A stretch of DNA of 64,000 bases. It comes from Toxorhynchites rutilus septentrionalis. Its lineage: Eukaryota; Arthropoda; Insecta; Diptera; Culicidae. The notes under the pieces were generated by a model. That model was not told the DNA's origin and did not search any database. It was given only the letters and a program-made list of their open reading frames with translations. Made by a program: the position numbers and the translations under genes. Each line of letters starts with the position of its first letter. Positions within the stretch are counted from its first letter, which is position 1. The stretch is taken from positions 166,524,825-166,588,824 of the forward strand of contig NC_073746.1 of assembly GCF_029784135.1 (NCBI RefSeq). The letters are read 5' to 3'. Of this stretch, positions 11,874 to 23,516 are shown in pieces.

Positions 11874-12599
11874 GTTTGTTATATGTACTCATAGCCATCA
11901 TACGGTTTGTAACGAACAAAAAAAGAAAATAAACAACTGACAGGAAGTTCGATGTCTAATTAAAAATGATTAATGAATATCAGTGCTACACATAACAAGG
12001 TGGAATGGTAGATGAAGTATATGTGGATCGGTAAACAGTAAAAATATCGTCATTGATTACATTGAATATTGAGTTTATGGGGATGACACAATAAACAAGT
12101 TGAAAATACTTAGGATTTCGTGATATTTTGAGGTAAAATACACATGAGTCCTCGCATGACAATCGCTGCCATTCTCCTAGTATTGATATCATTTTTCGCT
12201 GCACAAATGCCCATGTTTGCTACAGTCCGGCACTCGCTTAAGATGTTCGTCACCCCGTCATATACAGAAGACATTCGCTAACTAGACTATCTTCAACTGG
12301 ACTTTATCTATAACAGGGCGTACGTTAACTGGGCTGCAAAGCAGTTATTTATCAATAATAGATGTCATCTGTCATTTGAAGTATTGCTTTGGCTGTTTTG
12401 CAGACCAGTTAGCGAGTAAAATTCGATTATTGTATTGATTTTCCGGCCATTTGATGAAAACTTGCATGAAGTTTGAGCGATGCATGAAATCTTGCATCTG
12501 ATTATTTGGTCATGCTAATTTGTTTGATAGTACGAATTATGGCACACAATTTCGTGTTGCATTCAACATTCATGGGAACGAAGATGGATGAAAGAATGC

Positions 12600-13585
12600 A
12601 TAATACACGATTTACCTTCGCATCCGCTCGCAAAACATACCTCTTTTATTTGTTAAATTGGTCACTTGTTTTATTATTTCCACTCTTGATGTCGCAGGCG
12701 AAAAAAAAGCTGGATAAATTTGCCGTCTAATGGTATGTATTATAACCAGTGCTGAAAATATTCACGTTCACGACATTCAATTTCGGCGAATTTCTGCATT
12801 CCTTGTATTGATAACCTACTGCTCAAGCGTGAGTCGATAAATATGAAACAACACTATCAATGAACCCCAGTGAAATGAACATCAACATCAGCTTGCCATG
12901 AAGTTCATTTTTCATTTGCATCTTCCTTTTCGTCATGGTATTCGTAAGGTCGAAAATGAAGATCATTGCGTGTTAGTGAAAATCAAAGCATAAAATTCAG
13001 CGTTACCAACTGAGAGTGAAATCGATTAATGGTAATGGATGGCAATTCATCACACAAAATTCTTGTTTTTGGCGACTTCGGCAATGGAATGTATAGAATA
13101 ACTCTTGCTACGTTTTATGAATCTACTCACGATTGCCCGGGAATGGCATACACCACCATTTATATTTGCAATGGGTGACACGTTTTCAATCAAAAATCAC
13201 TGTAAGCAATGAAGATCAACTTAACGTTCGTGATAATCACCTGAAATTATTGACAGTAATAAAAGTGCCTGAATGCAGACTTTTCGAAATTCGTTCATGC
13301 TGTTTTCGATCAATATACCAGACAAAGTTCACGCGTCTCGACTCTTGTGTTATACTCATTATGGCAGATATGGTGTTGAGTTTCAACAGAAGAAAATTCA
13401 TCCGATACTGGGAAAAATCTAATTCCTTCATTTGCGAATAAATTTTGATAATTTGTGGCACTGATTATAACATATATCGAAAGAACGATTCTGCGTAATA
13501 TACTTTTGAAAACTCTTAATAAACGTTACATTTTTCGTAGAGTGAGCCCCCTATATAGAAATCAAAGACGTAGTCCTACGTCAAT
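12600..13585. repeat. Repeat R, copy 1 (interrupted)
   Basis: The left part (aaacatacctcttttatt, cttgttttattatttccac, tctaatggtatgtattataac) and the right part 13490-13582 (cgtaatatac, cgttacatttttcgtagagtga, ctatatagaaatcaaa, then GACGTAGTCCTACGTC at 13567-13582) match the copies at 20060-20520 and 22780-23016. About 0.75 kb of unrelated AT-rich sequence separates the parts. No coding content was recognised. Confidence 0.65.
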
Positions 13586-13619
13586 AAACAAATCTTGGGG
13601 AATTTCCGATTTGTTCGGT

Positions 13620-13765
13620 ATATAAATCGTCTAAATCCGTTCGCGGCAATAATAGTTATTAACGTTAACTTTATTTCATAAAAACGTGACCTGTTTCTGA
13701 CCTGTTTCGTGACCTGTGATCTGATATAAAATAAATAAAAGACGTAGTTCTACGTCAAAAGTATC
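13620..13765. repeat. GACGTAG-group repeat end, shared with 47340-47455
   Basis: The phrases ttcgcggcaataatagttatt, aacgttaactttatttca and aacgtgac lead into GACGTAGTTCTACGTC (13741-13756). The same order is found at 47345-47451. These are right-hand ends of related elements. Confidence 0.65.
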
Positions 13766-13929
13766 GTCTATATTTCTGGACTGGAGCCCGAGGGACCTAT
13801 TCGCATACAGAAACAAATTCTGCTACATAAAATCACCTTCGGCACGAGGGCTATGGCAGGCGTAGCGGCTAACGCAGTCAACTATGTTTACGTTATGCTA
13901 CATAATGATGACGCTTTATGCTATGCTGC

Positions 13930-15377
13930 CACGCTCAGGGCTCGCAGCAATGCTGAGTAAAAGCACGTTTTGAGAGTTAGCCAGTTAGCCTCTCAGAGTG
14001 CATGCAACACATTTCGCTCACTCTCCACTTGCTCTCTCTCTCTTCTGTTCAACACAAGGTCTCGCTGTGTTCGAAGGTCCTGTCGATCTTTATTCTCGTC
14101 GAAGACTCTGTCGATTCCGGTTGTTGTGCAACCCAATCCGTTTGAGCTTTCCGTCTTCAGTGCTTAGTGCTACGATAAGAGCAGTGTTTGCTGCTGAAGC
14201 TTTGGAGCGCTTGCTTGTTTCGTGTATGCTTTGCGGTATGAATTATTGTGATACCCCTCGGCATTCGCGCTGGTGATTCGGTGTGCGAGGAGCGCGAAGA
14301 ATCCTTCTCCCATTCCCCGGAGGATCATTGCAACGTGAGTTTAATCAAGTTTGACCGGGTGGAAAGTGAAGGCGCCTGTTTCTGATCCAAGCCGATTTCA
14401 CGTGTTTCGAAAATTTTAAAAGTTGTTGTGGAAGTTGTGTGTGAACGAGGTGTAGAATTACCACCGCGCTTTGGATGCTGTAACAGTATCCCTGGGAGTA
14501 TTCCTGAGCAGTGTTATCGATACCAGAAGGTAATAAAGAGAAAAGTTAACTTTTGCCTTCGCCGAATGTGAAACGGAGCAACAGAATAGAAGAATAGAAT
14601 TAATGTGTACATTTTAGATTTATCCCCGGAACGATACGTCGCGACTATTGTGGAACGTGAAAGATTTATACGCTGCCAGGCGTAAGGCAATTTCGGATCG
14701 TCCTGACGCATCGTTTTGCAAGTGTTCGCAGTGTGTTTTCTTCTTCCGGAAGGCATATCCCACGATGAGCTGAGCTCGGTCCTCCTCCTCCTCCCAGCAT
14801 CGACAGTAAAAGCCAAATGAAAACAAATAAATTTACGAATCAGGCAAGCGAAGTGAAATAAATAACAGGAGAATAAATGTTTATTGCATCCACATGGTTA
14901 AGCCACCAGTAAAAAGCTCCCCCAACTTGGCCGAGAGTTTGGATTAGCCGCGAAGGCAGCAAAAAGGAGTGCTGCTGTGATCTTCGACGGTTTATGTGTT
15001 TTTTTTTTCGGTGAGTGCTTACTTTCCCGAATCCGAGTTGTTCCTCTCATTAGTGCGCTTCCGAGCCTGGCTCGGCGGTAAATTGTTAAGTGAAGTAAAT
15101 TTGGTTTGGTGAATTATTGCGCCGAAGATAATAAAAACAGCGTGAAATCAGCGGTGGAAAGTATTTATCGCCCGAAGAAGTCTCACGGAAGAATTTGGAT
15201 TGGGTGCAAGCGTGATCTCATCGGGGCTGAGAAGTGTTGTGTTTTATTGGTGGCAAAATCAGTTCCTAGGAGGAAGTGTCAGTAGCAGACGTTGTTTGCA
15301 TTGTCAACTTTAAGCTCGACTGCTCATCGGCCGTTTGTGTGAAAGTACCTAGAGGAAATTTTTGAACGAATCCACCT
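13930..15377 (+). other. Possible host-gene 5'UTR exon region with splice-donor-like sites
   Basis: This 1.4 kb block is GC-richer and lower in repeats than its surroundings. It contains an insect initiator-like TCAGT (14157-14161), a CT-rich tract (14025-14050) and three good donor-like sequences: AAC|GTGAGT (14335), CG|GTGAGT (15011) and CCACCT|GTAAGT (15378). No long frame with a known domain is present, so if transcribed it would be untranslated leader. Large downstream introns full of transposons are common in Aedes. This is inference; transcript data would decide it. Confidence 0.35.
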
Positions 15378-15950
15378 GTAAGTAAACTATCATTGCTCGT
15401 ATGTTGTTTTGTTTGTAGTTCCGGTATGCTATTTTTTTTTGTTATTTCAAGTTTTAAGTTGCTTATTATCTTTTTAACGTGTCTACAGGCGCAGCAATTC
15501 CACAGCTGTGAAGTTGAACAACATCGGTTTCGACGCTCTTTATTGGCGGAAATTCGTTTGCATATGAGTCACGTAATTTATATGTCCCATACGCCTCAGG
15601 TGCGGAATTTTGGTGAGGACTCTTATAAGTTGGTGGATTCAATGTGTGTAAAGAAGGTTCCAATAGATAATTCTGATAAACATAAATATGTTATATACTG
15701 CAGTTCTACGCATAGTTGTCCTTTTTTGACAATTTTCACTTTTCTCCATAAAACGATGTTTTTATCCATAATCTTCCTGAAAACACAAAAAAAAACTTAT
15801 TGTTTGTTCTTAGTATTTAAAAAAACAACATCAAATTCCATTAACCCATGTTAATATACTAGGCGTAATTGTTCAATCACGAATTTTAAGCCCGTAATCA
15901 AGCTTCATTAATTCAAGTAAGGGAGTCTTGTCGCATTTCATTAAACAATA
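15378..15950. other. No recognisable feature
   Basis: AT-rich sequence following the last donor-like site. A 153-aa open frame here has hydrophobic runs but no recognisable domain, and I do not believe it is a gene. Confidence 0.35.
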
Positions 15951-16762
15951 CACTGCGGTTCACAACTATAGAACCACTCATTTTTTTGTGAGTTTCCAGA
16001 GATATATAAGAAGTCGGTTGAATTGAAGTATATAATGTTGGATATAACAACTATCTTTATTTAATTGACTGACCATTTGAACTTTATTTTTGTGTTCAGG
16101 TTCGAAATGTTTCATAACTATAGAACCATATGGAAACACTCTCACTCCTTTACAAAATTAACGTCAATTTCACATGATTTACAATAATTTCCTAATACGT
16201 AGGTTATCTTTAGTTCTCAATCAGTTCAAATAACCCATTCGGGGTGATTTTGACCAATCTGCGCTTTGTTGTAGTGTGTATCTCGTTCTACGTAGAGGAT
16301 ACTACTCGTTTAAGCTTTTCAAATCACTCATACTGCTTGGAAGGTGCATCTACTATTCGTACGATCACTCCTCATATGTTCTTGATAGGGTTTTGATCTG
16401 GTAAACAAGCTGACCCGTCCTGAATCTGAAGCCCCTATTCAATAAACCTTGCCTCGACTTTCCGGATGTTATGAATTGATGCCAAATTACTCATTGTTTT
16501 TTATGTAAAATGATTCTGTACTACTTCTTTGTACTTTTGACTGTTCATTCGTGTTGATGGTAAGTTCTATAGATATTAAACACTGGAATTTTTGTTTTTT
16601 GAATGTCTCGCGCGTGAACACAACAATAAAGTTCAAATGGCCAGTCTTTTAAATGAAGATAGTTGTTACATCCTACACTATATACTTCAATTCAACCAAC
16701 TTCTTACATATTTCTGGAAACTCAGAAAGAATGAGTGGTACTATAGTTGTGAAACGCAGTCC
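15951..16762 (-). mobile_element. Tc1-like (DD34E) transposon with long inverted repeats, internally deleted
   Basis: About 170-bp inverted repeats: the left end begins CACTGCGGTTCACAACTATA after TA (15949-15950), and the right end reverse-complements to ACTGCGTTTCACAACTATAG with matching phrases such as ccatttgaactttatt inward. At 812 bp it is about half the length of an autonomous Tc1-like element, and the centre keeps only the C-terminal part of a transposase on the minus strand. The right-hand TA is not clear. Confidence 0.8.
16298..16494 (-). pseudogene. Tc1-like transposase C-terminal remnant
   Basis: Minus-strand translation from 16494 gives a series like LASIHNIRKVEARFIE, then GSACLPDQNPIKNI, a stop, GVIVRIVDAPSKQYE and a stop. 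This aligns with the family motif containing the second D (DNASIHN), the WPACSPDLNPIEN box and GxLVRxVYAPxKQY of Tc1 transposases. The second catalytic D is not preserved (SNLA in place of DNA), the final E box reads NPIKN, and at least three in-frame stops are present. Non-functional. Confidence 0.75.
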
Positions 16763-17235
16763 AGTTTAGTGCTCATAAAAAACCCGATGTATTGCTAAAC
16801 TGAAATATTTTAAGCTTCTTATAGACAAATATGGCAGAAAACTTTGATTGCGTTTTACTCAGTTACTGATTTTGGAACATGGGACAACTATGCGTAGAAC
16901 AGCAGTATAGTAGAACCTCGGTTATCCGCGAGTGGATGATCTGCGAATGCAGGTTCCATAAAAATACTATAGGTCTCTCGAAATTTGTCAGTGAGGTGTA
17001 GGCATTGGTTATTTTGTTCTGGTCATGGGTTTCACATTATCTGACCACTGCACAGGGCTATCGCTGGCTATCAAACAAAAAAAAAGTATAAGAGTCTGTA
17101 CCTAGAGGTACGGACGGATACTGGTATTTGAGGGCAATTGCTTTTGAATTGAGTTTTTTTGTAACTGTTCAGAGATTCATAAATTTAATTTATTCAAAAC
17201 TTCAAGTTGTTGCCCTAGAAAACCCGTTTGATATA
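16763..17235. other. No gene; repeat edge-like phrases
   Basis: AACCTCGGTTATCCGCGAG at about 16916 resembles the ends of pogo-type elements but has no partner. The phrase cctagaggtacggacgg (17101) resembles cctaggggcacggacgg at 11738, so this stretch is probably the worn edge of the GACGTAG repeat group. Confidence 0.4.
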
Positions 17236-18537
17236 TTAGGCTGTCAAAAAAGTCCTGCGGTATTTCCGTGAGGTGTCGTTGTAAGCGCGTAGTTCTAGTT
17301 GTATTCATTGTATCGAGTCATACTATAGCTTGTTGGAAAGGTATTTAGGCGCGGTAGGCGCGCTATAATATAGTCCTTGACAGTGTTTTGTTTGGTTTAG
17401 TCGTTCGTGAGTTATAGTGTCGCAAATATGGAGCAAAATAAAGAGAAAATCCGACATATTTATATTTATATTTTACAGTACTACTATGACAAAGGCAAAA
17501 ATGCATCTCAAGCTGCCAATAAAATTTGTGCGGTTTATGGACCCGATACAGTTTCCATTTCCACCGCACAACGATGGTTTCAACGTTTTCGTTCTGGTGT
17601 AGAGGTCGTCGAAGATGCGCCACGCTCCGGAAGGCCTGTCGTCGAAAATTGCGACAAAATCGCTGAATTAGACGAGATAGACCGGCATAGTAGCAGCCGT
17701 AGCATCGGCCAAGAGCTGGGGATAAGTCATCAAACCGTTATTAACCATTTGAAGAAGCTTGGATTCACAAAGAAGCTCGATGTATGGGTGCCACACACGT
17801 TGACGCAAAAAAACATCTTTGACCGTATCGACGCATGTGAATCGCTGCTGAATTGCAACAAAATCGACCCGTTTCTGAACCGGATGGTGACTGGCGATGA
17901 AAAGTGGGTCACTTACGACAACGTGAAGGGCAAACGGTCGTGGTCGAAGCCCGCTGAAGCGGCTCAGACGGTGGCCAAGCCCTCATTAACGGCCAGGAAG
18001 GTTCTGCTGTGTGTTTGGTGGGATTGTCAAGGAATAATCTATTATGAGCTGCTTCTCTATGGCCAAACGCTCAATTCGGACCTATACTGCCAACAACTGG
18101 ACCGCTTGAAGGTAGCACTCATGAAGAAGAGGCCATCTTTGATAAACAGAGGCCGCATTGTCTTCCATCAGGACAACGCCAGGCCACACACTTCTTTGGT
18201 GACGCGCCAGAAGCTCCGGGAGCTCGAATGGGAGGTTCTTTTGCATCCGCCGTATAGTCCGGACCTTGCACCAAGTGACTACCATCTGTTTTTGTCCATG
18301 GCGAACGAGCTAGGTAGTCAGAAGTTAGCCACAAAAGAGGCCTGTGAAAATTGGCTATCCGAGTTTTTTCCGAGGAAGCGAGCTTCTATAACAGGGGTAT
18401 TATGAAGTTGGCATCTCGTTGGGAACAAGTCATCGAACAAAACGGCACATATTTGACTTAAAACAGATGATTGTAACTAATTTTATGAACAAATGAAAAT
18501 TCAAAAAAAATACCGCAGGACTTTTTTGACAGCCTAT
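17236..18537 (+). mobile_element. mariner (DD34D) transposon, nearly complete
   Basis: A 1302-bp element with inverted ends WTAGGCTGTCAAAAAAGTCC (inward to GCGGTATTT), flanked by TA at 17234-17235 and 18538-18539. It carries one plus-strand transposase gene with a single visible frameshift near its 3' end. The ends agree almost perfectly, so the insertion is not very old. Confidence 0.92.
17428..18461 (+). pseudogene. mariner transposase, frameshifted near the C-terminus
   Basis: DDE/D transposase of the mariner clade. The first usable ATG is 17428; an in-frame GTG lies 21 bp upstream but is not expected to be used. Residues about 1-110 are the bipartite helix-turn-helix (QAANKICAVYG; SIGQELGISHQTVINHLKKLG). 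The linker motif is WVPHTL. The catalytic triad is D157 (VTGDEKW), D249 (FHQDNARPHTS) and D284 (YSPDLAPSDYHLF), with 34 residues between the last two. The frame stops at 18403-18405 after 325 residues. The usual mariner C-terminus, FYNRGIMKLASRWEQV onwards, continues in the next frame from 18384 to a TAA at 18459-18461. One base was therefore lost (or two gained) around 18378-18384, removing about 27 residues. Confidence 0.92.
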
Positions 18538-18819
18538 TATGAACTGAACTGAACTTCAAACTCCCGTCACAAAATATGAATATGAATTTTACCTTATTGT
18601 TGAAAGCTATAGTAATGCTTATGAAATGATTAGTAACTATCAATCGCATTTATACAACATGCAAAAAATGCAAAAAAAATGTAATGGCTGTGGTATTGTA
18701 TTAAATGTTATGCAAAGTGTCCGGATTCAAAAGCATAACTGTATATACTAATGTTCATGATCGTTTTTTTCATGAATTATTCTCACTTTTCTCTGAGATC
18801 TCATTTCCCTTTCCATTGA
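18538..18819. other. No recognisable feature
   Basis: Short AT-rich spacer between the mariner element and the LINE fragment; no open frame or repeat match recognised. Confidence 0.4.
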
Positions 18820-20060
18820 TCCTACCAATGATCTAAAATCTGTATTGTTGGTGCATAACCTCATTGAATGGGTCACTAGTTCTTTCATACCGTTTGCGAA
18901 CAGTTCTCATTTCTACTTTGGAGGCTAACGCCCGAATTATATGCAATTTGGGTTTGTGGCCTTTTCCCACAGGGCAAGCGGCTCTCATGGAATATTTTAG
19001 GAATGGAATTCTAAAACAAAATATATGGTTTTTCATTCGCCACGCAAGAAAATCTGTCAACATCTCGATCCGTCTGTCAGAAACATGTCAATTGAGAAGG
19101 TCACATCTTTGAAATATTTAGGGCTACACTTAGATTCTTGTCTTTCATGGGACACTCATATAAATCATGTATCGAGAAAAGTTTCAACTCTATGTGGTCT
19201 CATGAAAAGAGTACGTTGTTTTGTGCCTAAAGAAGCGCTGCTGCGTTTTTATTTCGCATGTATTCATTCCATACTCCAATATTTAATCGTTGTGTGGGGT
19301 CATGCTGCCAAATCAAAACTAAAAAAAATCCAAACACTTCAGAACAGATGTGTGAAAGTAATCTTTAATCTACCGTTCCGATATCCGACAATTTCGATCT
19401 ACACTAGTTTACACCACAGAATTATTCCTATTTTAGGATTGTGTGATACTCAAACTATTATGTTTGTACATAATACATTGCATAATCGTAATTTCCATCA
19501 TAACATAAATTTTTCAACTCGAGTGAACCTTCCGAATACGAGAAATGCAAATGAGTTAACAAGAAGTAGAGCATACACAAACTTGGGTTTCACGCGCATT
19601 ATGAGCTACGGTCCATTAAAATTCAATTTACTTCCTAATGATTTGAAATCAATAACCAATAACAATATATTCAAAAGTAAGCTGAAACATCATATAATCA
19701 GGAACGTAAATGAATACATTCTTTAAATGTGCCAACCAATTTAAAATTTAGACTTTACCATTCTGATTTTTTATAATTTTTTTATTTTTTTTATTGTTAT
19801 AAAGTTTTAAATTAATTCAAAATAGTCTCCAAAGTCATTAATGTTATCACCGTTTTGTTTTTATTTTATCTTTAATTTTTTTTTTGTTTCCTATCTTAAG
19901 TGAACCCCTTCAAAGGAACTAAGTTCCACTGGGGTTTGACTAAGTTTAGTTTATTAGTTAATAGTTTACTCTCCATGGTTTAGCTGTTAGTAAGTGTCCA
20001 CTACCAGTGGGCTCCCTATGAGCCTATTGGTGTGGGGGTCAGTGGAGGGTAAAAAAAAAA
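18820..20060 (+). mobile_element. 5'-truncated non-LTR retrotransposon (LINE)
   Basis: Plus-strand fragment containing the end of a reverse-transcriptase ORF, a 3'UTR of about 320 bp (with gaaccccttcaaaggaactaa and a TGGTGTGGGGGTCAGTGG segment) and a terminal A run (20051-20060). The 5' end is missing, as is usual for LINE copies. It abuts Repeat R copy 2. No target duplication was recognised. The clade is probably in the Jockey/CR1 group, inferred from the style of the C-terminal region. Confidence 0.8.
18837..19726 (+). pseudogene. Reverse transcriptase C-terminal fragment (non-LTR type)
   Basis: From 19001 the frame reads SKTKYMVFHS, then LKYLGLHLDSCLSWDTHI, then LLRFYFACIHSILQYLIVVW and IQTLQNRCVKVIF, ending with TAA at 19724-19726. 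These are the conserved thumb-region motifs (KTKxMVF, YLGxxLD, W..HI, FACIHSxLQY, LQNR..K) seen downstream of the catalytic domain in Jockey/CR1-type LINE reverse transcriptases. The polymerase active site (Y/FADD) is absent and there is an in-frame TAG at 18998-19000, so it is a dead fragment. There is no genuine start codon; the first internal ATG is 19025. Confidence 0.8.
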
Positions 20061-20520
20061 GCAGCCAATAAAATCTAGAAAACATGCCTACTTTATTCGC
20101 CAAATTGATTACAGGTCGGACTCGATTATATATAATCGCAATTTCACTTTGAACGTTAATTTTCGAATCCAATATCACATCGAATCACAAAAAAGCTATT
20201 TTTCTATTAATGTTTGACATTCATACATTAATGAAAAAATTGTTTTCTTGAGATTCGATTATGTATAGGATTTGAAAATAATTGTTGAAAAAAAATGGTC
20301 GACTATATATAATCGAGTCCGACCTGTACTTGTTTTACTATCTTCACTGTTTGTGTAATAAAAAAAATGCGGAATGGATTTGAGATCTAATGGTACATAT
20401 TATAACATACATAGCAATAATGAATTTGTGTAATGTGTATTAGAAATCTCTTTATTTTTCGTTACATTTTTCGTAGAGTGACCCTGCTATATAGAAATCA
20501 AAGACGTCGTTTTATATTAA
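20061..20520. repeat. Repeat R, copy 2, carrying a MITE
   Basis: Left (aaacatgcctactttattcgc) and right (tctaatggtacatattataac, cgttacatttttcgtagagtga, ctatatagaaatcaaagacg) halves match copies at 12600-13585 and 22780-23016. The 215-bp pogo-type MITE 20112-20326 interrupts it; the copy at about 12640-12690 lacks this insertion and so shows the empty target. Confidence 0.7.
20112..20326. mobile_element. pogo-type MITE with TA duplication
   Basis: Bounded by CAGGTCGGACTCGATTATAT and its inverted copy ATATAATCGAGTCCGACCTG, flanked by TA at 20110-20111 and 20327-20328. It is 215 bp with no coding capacity, and has the same ends as 1434-2341 and 29900-31571. Repeat R copy 1 near 12665 gives an uninterrupted paralogue of the target. 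Confidence 0.85.
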
Positions 20521-21340
20521 AAGAAAATTGCCTCATTTACCCTTTATTGCTATAATATTTAAGTGTTTAAATCCCCAATTTGGGAGCAATATCATAAAAT
20601 CTATTTTTTATGACTTATCAAAGCTTGGCGAACTGACGTTTTTTTAAAAAAGGTACATTAGTTTGAAACGCTCTGCAGCTCCAATGATAGCTGGGATTGT
20701 TTTGGCGTCAACGGAAGAAGTTGTTCGAAAAACTATACGAAACAAATCTCCTTCTTTAGATATTCTGAATTTTGGTCATATTAGGCCTGAAAAAGTGTAT
20801 TTTTTTGTAGCTGTAAAGCTACAATATCGGAGTTTCACAACATTGAAAAGATGCGGACATTGTAAACGAAGTAAACGAAGATTATTGGCATTATGGAATA
20901 TCTTCGCTACGTTGCTTTGAATGCACGATTCATATTTCATATCGGCTGGGATTTATGCGCTGTCGAAAATCTGGGTTTGAAACACATTCCATGCCACAAG
21001 AAAAATTCCGGTAAAAACAAACCGGTATTTCAGCTCAGCAGAAAAGTAGTTGTAAAAAATCTCCAGTTGAAGTAGTATTTATATTGAAGAAAACAATGGT
21101 TGAATTAGGAAAAGATAATGGTGAATCTGATAATAGTTATGAAGAAGAAAAAGGAGAAAAAGGAGAGGAAGAAGAAAAAGAAGAAGATGAAGAAGAGGAT
21201 GAAGATGATTGTTCTAATTAGTAATTTAAAAAAAAGAATTATATTTATAGCAAAATTTGTTTGATTTGAGGGATCGTCCATAAACTACGCCATCTTTTGA
21301 CGTAGGACTACGTCTTTGATTTCTGTATAGGGACACTACT
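20478..21340. mobile_element. GACGTAG-group element with acidic ORF remnant
   Basis: Outer ends are inverted: left TATATAGAAATCAAAGACG (about 20489-20507) and right GACGTAGGACTACGTC at 21299-21314 followed by tttgatttctgtatagggac. Between them lie unrecognised frames (one at 20893-21075) and a run of acidic codons (21096-21221). A related interior, inverted, is at 43240-43700. A phrase gagggatcgtccataaactacg (21268-21289) resembles MITE ends seen near 23236 and 43385. Confidence 0.55.
21096..21221 (+). CDS. Short acidic reading frame, remnant of an element protein
   Basis: A 41-codon frame from ATG 21096 to TAG 21219-21221, very rich in Glu, Asp and Lys in its second half (SYEEEKGEKGEEEEKEEDEEE). 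A related acidic tail (SDGSYEEEKEEEGDCFD) occurs on the minus strand at about 43490-43560, so two copies of the same repeat family keep it. It is probably the C-terminal tail of a larger degenerate protein. I do not recognise the protein and assign no function. Confidence 0.35.
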   Translation: MVELGKDNGESDNSYEEEKGEKGEEEEKEEDEEEDEDDCSN

Positions 21341-22779
21341 AAATTGAAAAAGAAACATGCATCGAAATATCAAAGGATTTCAAACGCAGATTACGTAAGA
21401 CAGTTATTGCCATATTTGATATACTGTATAACATCAGACGAGAAATTTATCCAGCAAACAAAATTCACAAATTTGTCAGTGGTTCTGAACACACGCTATT
21501 TTATACGTGTAATACGAGTAATTTTCGTGTACGATACAAAAAAAATCTAGCTCTCCTGTAGTATATATCAAACCACGTTGAACTCAAACATCGATACATG
21601 CATACGTGATACATGAGAGAGAGAGAAACGAATTCATTTTGAGGGGGGTCACTTCAATATGCTTTGTAGTCCATTTGACGGGGAAGAATGAAATGCGATA
21701 GTCGAGTCGTAGAGTGAGATAGCAACTAAACGTCCGACTGATTGACTGTTGAGTCATGATGACGGAGAAACTGTTGGAAGAAGCCAAAACTCATTTCCAG
21801 CTGAATACGAAGGTGACTTTCTTCATAGTCCGCTGACTATCCTCAGTTGAATATGACTTTGCTGAACCCTGGTTACGAGCATAATATCTACGTGGCAACG
21901 AAGGAGAAAATGCTGTTCTATTCTTCTTTAATACGCTTAAGTTTAATATGAACTGATAAATAATAGTTTCTTACCCTACTAAGCGAAATTACATAAATAA
22001 AGAAGATGTGATAGTGATTGTTTTACTAATGGCATTTTAGGCAGGTTTGGGTAAATCGATATGACATAGTCAGAGCTTTGAGTTTTTCGTGTTTATGTTG
22101 GAATATCTATATGGAATTTATTTTCAATAGTTGACTATTGAGTATATAAAGCATTAATAATTAATGTTTCTAGATTCTTACCACTTCAACTCTTACAAAC
22201 AGTTTGAAGGATAGAAGTTCATATTGTTTATTGTTTATTGTTTATAATTAAGTTTATCTGACAAATATAATAAATATAACAAATATAACATGTTCAGATA
22301 TCTGTAATTTTTAATCTTTTGATACATCAAATGAAGATCCCGGGAAAACAGTTGTTTATAGTATGAGTTATAGTTCGGAATTCTATCTTGGACACTCGAC
22401 ACTTTTTGATATTTTTATATCAATGTTCAAAAATGTGCACAAAATACAGTATAGTCCTTACCACCCTTTTCTTCTATTTATTTAATTACGAATCGATTGG
22501 ACAACAACCTGAACATTAATCTAATAAAATCTCTATCAACGTTTAAACTTTTCAGCTAGGCTTTTGTCAAATACTTGGGGAGAATAGAGTAAAACAATTC
22601 AAGATGATCTCTAGAATAATTCCAAGATCATCCCTCCATTCATTCTGCCAACTGATAAATGCCAATTATCGGCAGATGGAGAATAATATTACGCATTGAC
22701 TCAGATTGTGACCTAACGCCTGTATGTAGGCAACAAGATGGCTCGTTGCGTTGTGGGGGAAAACGAGGCTAGTAAAATC
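21341..22779. other. No recognisable feature
   Basis: AT-rich sequence. Simple runs such as tgtttattgtttattgttta (about 22227) and repeated acaaatataa words near 22260-22290 are visible; there is no gene-like frame and no clear element boundary. Confidence 0.4.
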
Positions 22780-23016
22780 GAAACAACATACCTATTTTAA
22801 ACCTCAAATTGTTTACTTTTTTTACTATATTCACTGTTCATGTTTCAAGCGAATGGCTGGATACATTTCTCTTCTAATGGTATACAACATAACATACATC
22901 GCAATAACAATCTTGCGTAATATACGTCTGAAATCTCTTAATAAATCGTTACAAGCCTCATTTTCAATTTCGTGGATGACCCCCTTATATAGAAATTAAA
23001 GACGTAGTTCTACGTC
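22780..23016. repeat. Repeat R, copy 3, ending in a GACGTAG motif
   Basis: The phrases aacaacatacc, ttcactgttcatg, tctaatggtatacaacataac, cttaataaatcgttac and ttatatagaaattaaa precede GACGTAGTTCTACGTC (23001-23016). The order is the same as in copies 1 and 2. Confidence 0.7.
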
Positions 23017-23139
23017 AAAAGTAGAATTTACGGATTCTGAACAATTGAAAGAATTCAAACGCAACTTTTCCAACAATCACAGTCCTATGTGAAGCTCTCG
23101 TGTGTGCCCCTAGGCTCAGACCTTTTTCTTCAGATCTTC

Positions 23140-23255
23140 GTTTTCACTAGAGAGTGGGGCTGCTTGTGATCTTTTAATGAAAAAAGGTTAGTAAAAAAAT
23201 ACTACGGGGGGAGGGTGTCATAAAATTGGATTACGAGATTTATGGACGACCCCTA
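23140..23255 (-). repeat. MITE end with GTCCATAAA motif
   Basis: On the minus strand this begins AGGGGTCGTCCATAAATC and continues through a GGGTGTCATAAAATTGG-like and C-rich segment to a GTATTTTT tract. The same layout is seen at 43250-43405 and partly at 21268-21289. Only one end is visible, so element boundaries are unknown. Confidence 0.45.
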
Positions 23256-23516
23256 ATAAAAAATGAATAGCAGATTCGTGTTCAACATCCCGAAATTATG
23301 TAAACACTACATGGGCTGAAAAGTCCTGAGATTTTTAAGGAAACAATCGTTTTTTGAGCAAAGCTGTATTTATTCCTTAACATAGTTTTCTTCAAGGGAA
23401 ATACACTTGGTATAGCGAGTTTCCAACATTTCGATTCCCTTTCTGTAGTACGAAACGTCTAAGTCTTCGAAATATGCCTAAGTGCCACTTTGCAGACTGC
23501 CTTTTGGACTCAGGAG

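Noticed and set aside
15393..15854. A 153-codon open frame as a host gene
   Set aside because: Hydrophobic low-complexity stretches from AT-rich DNA, no recognisable domain, and the frame crosses a probable splice donor region.
17407..17427. Upstream GTG as the transposase start
   Set aside because: An animal nuclear gene would use ATG; mariner proteins start near the ATG at 17428, and the preceding residues match no family member.
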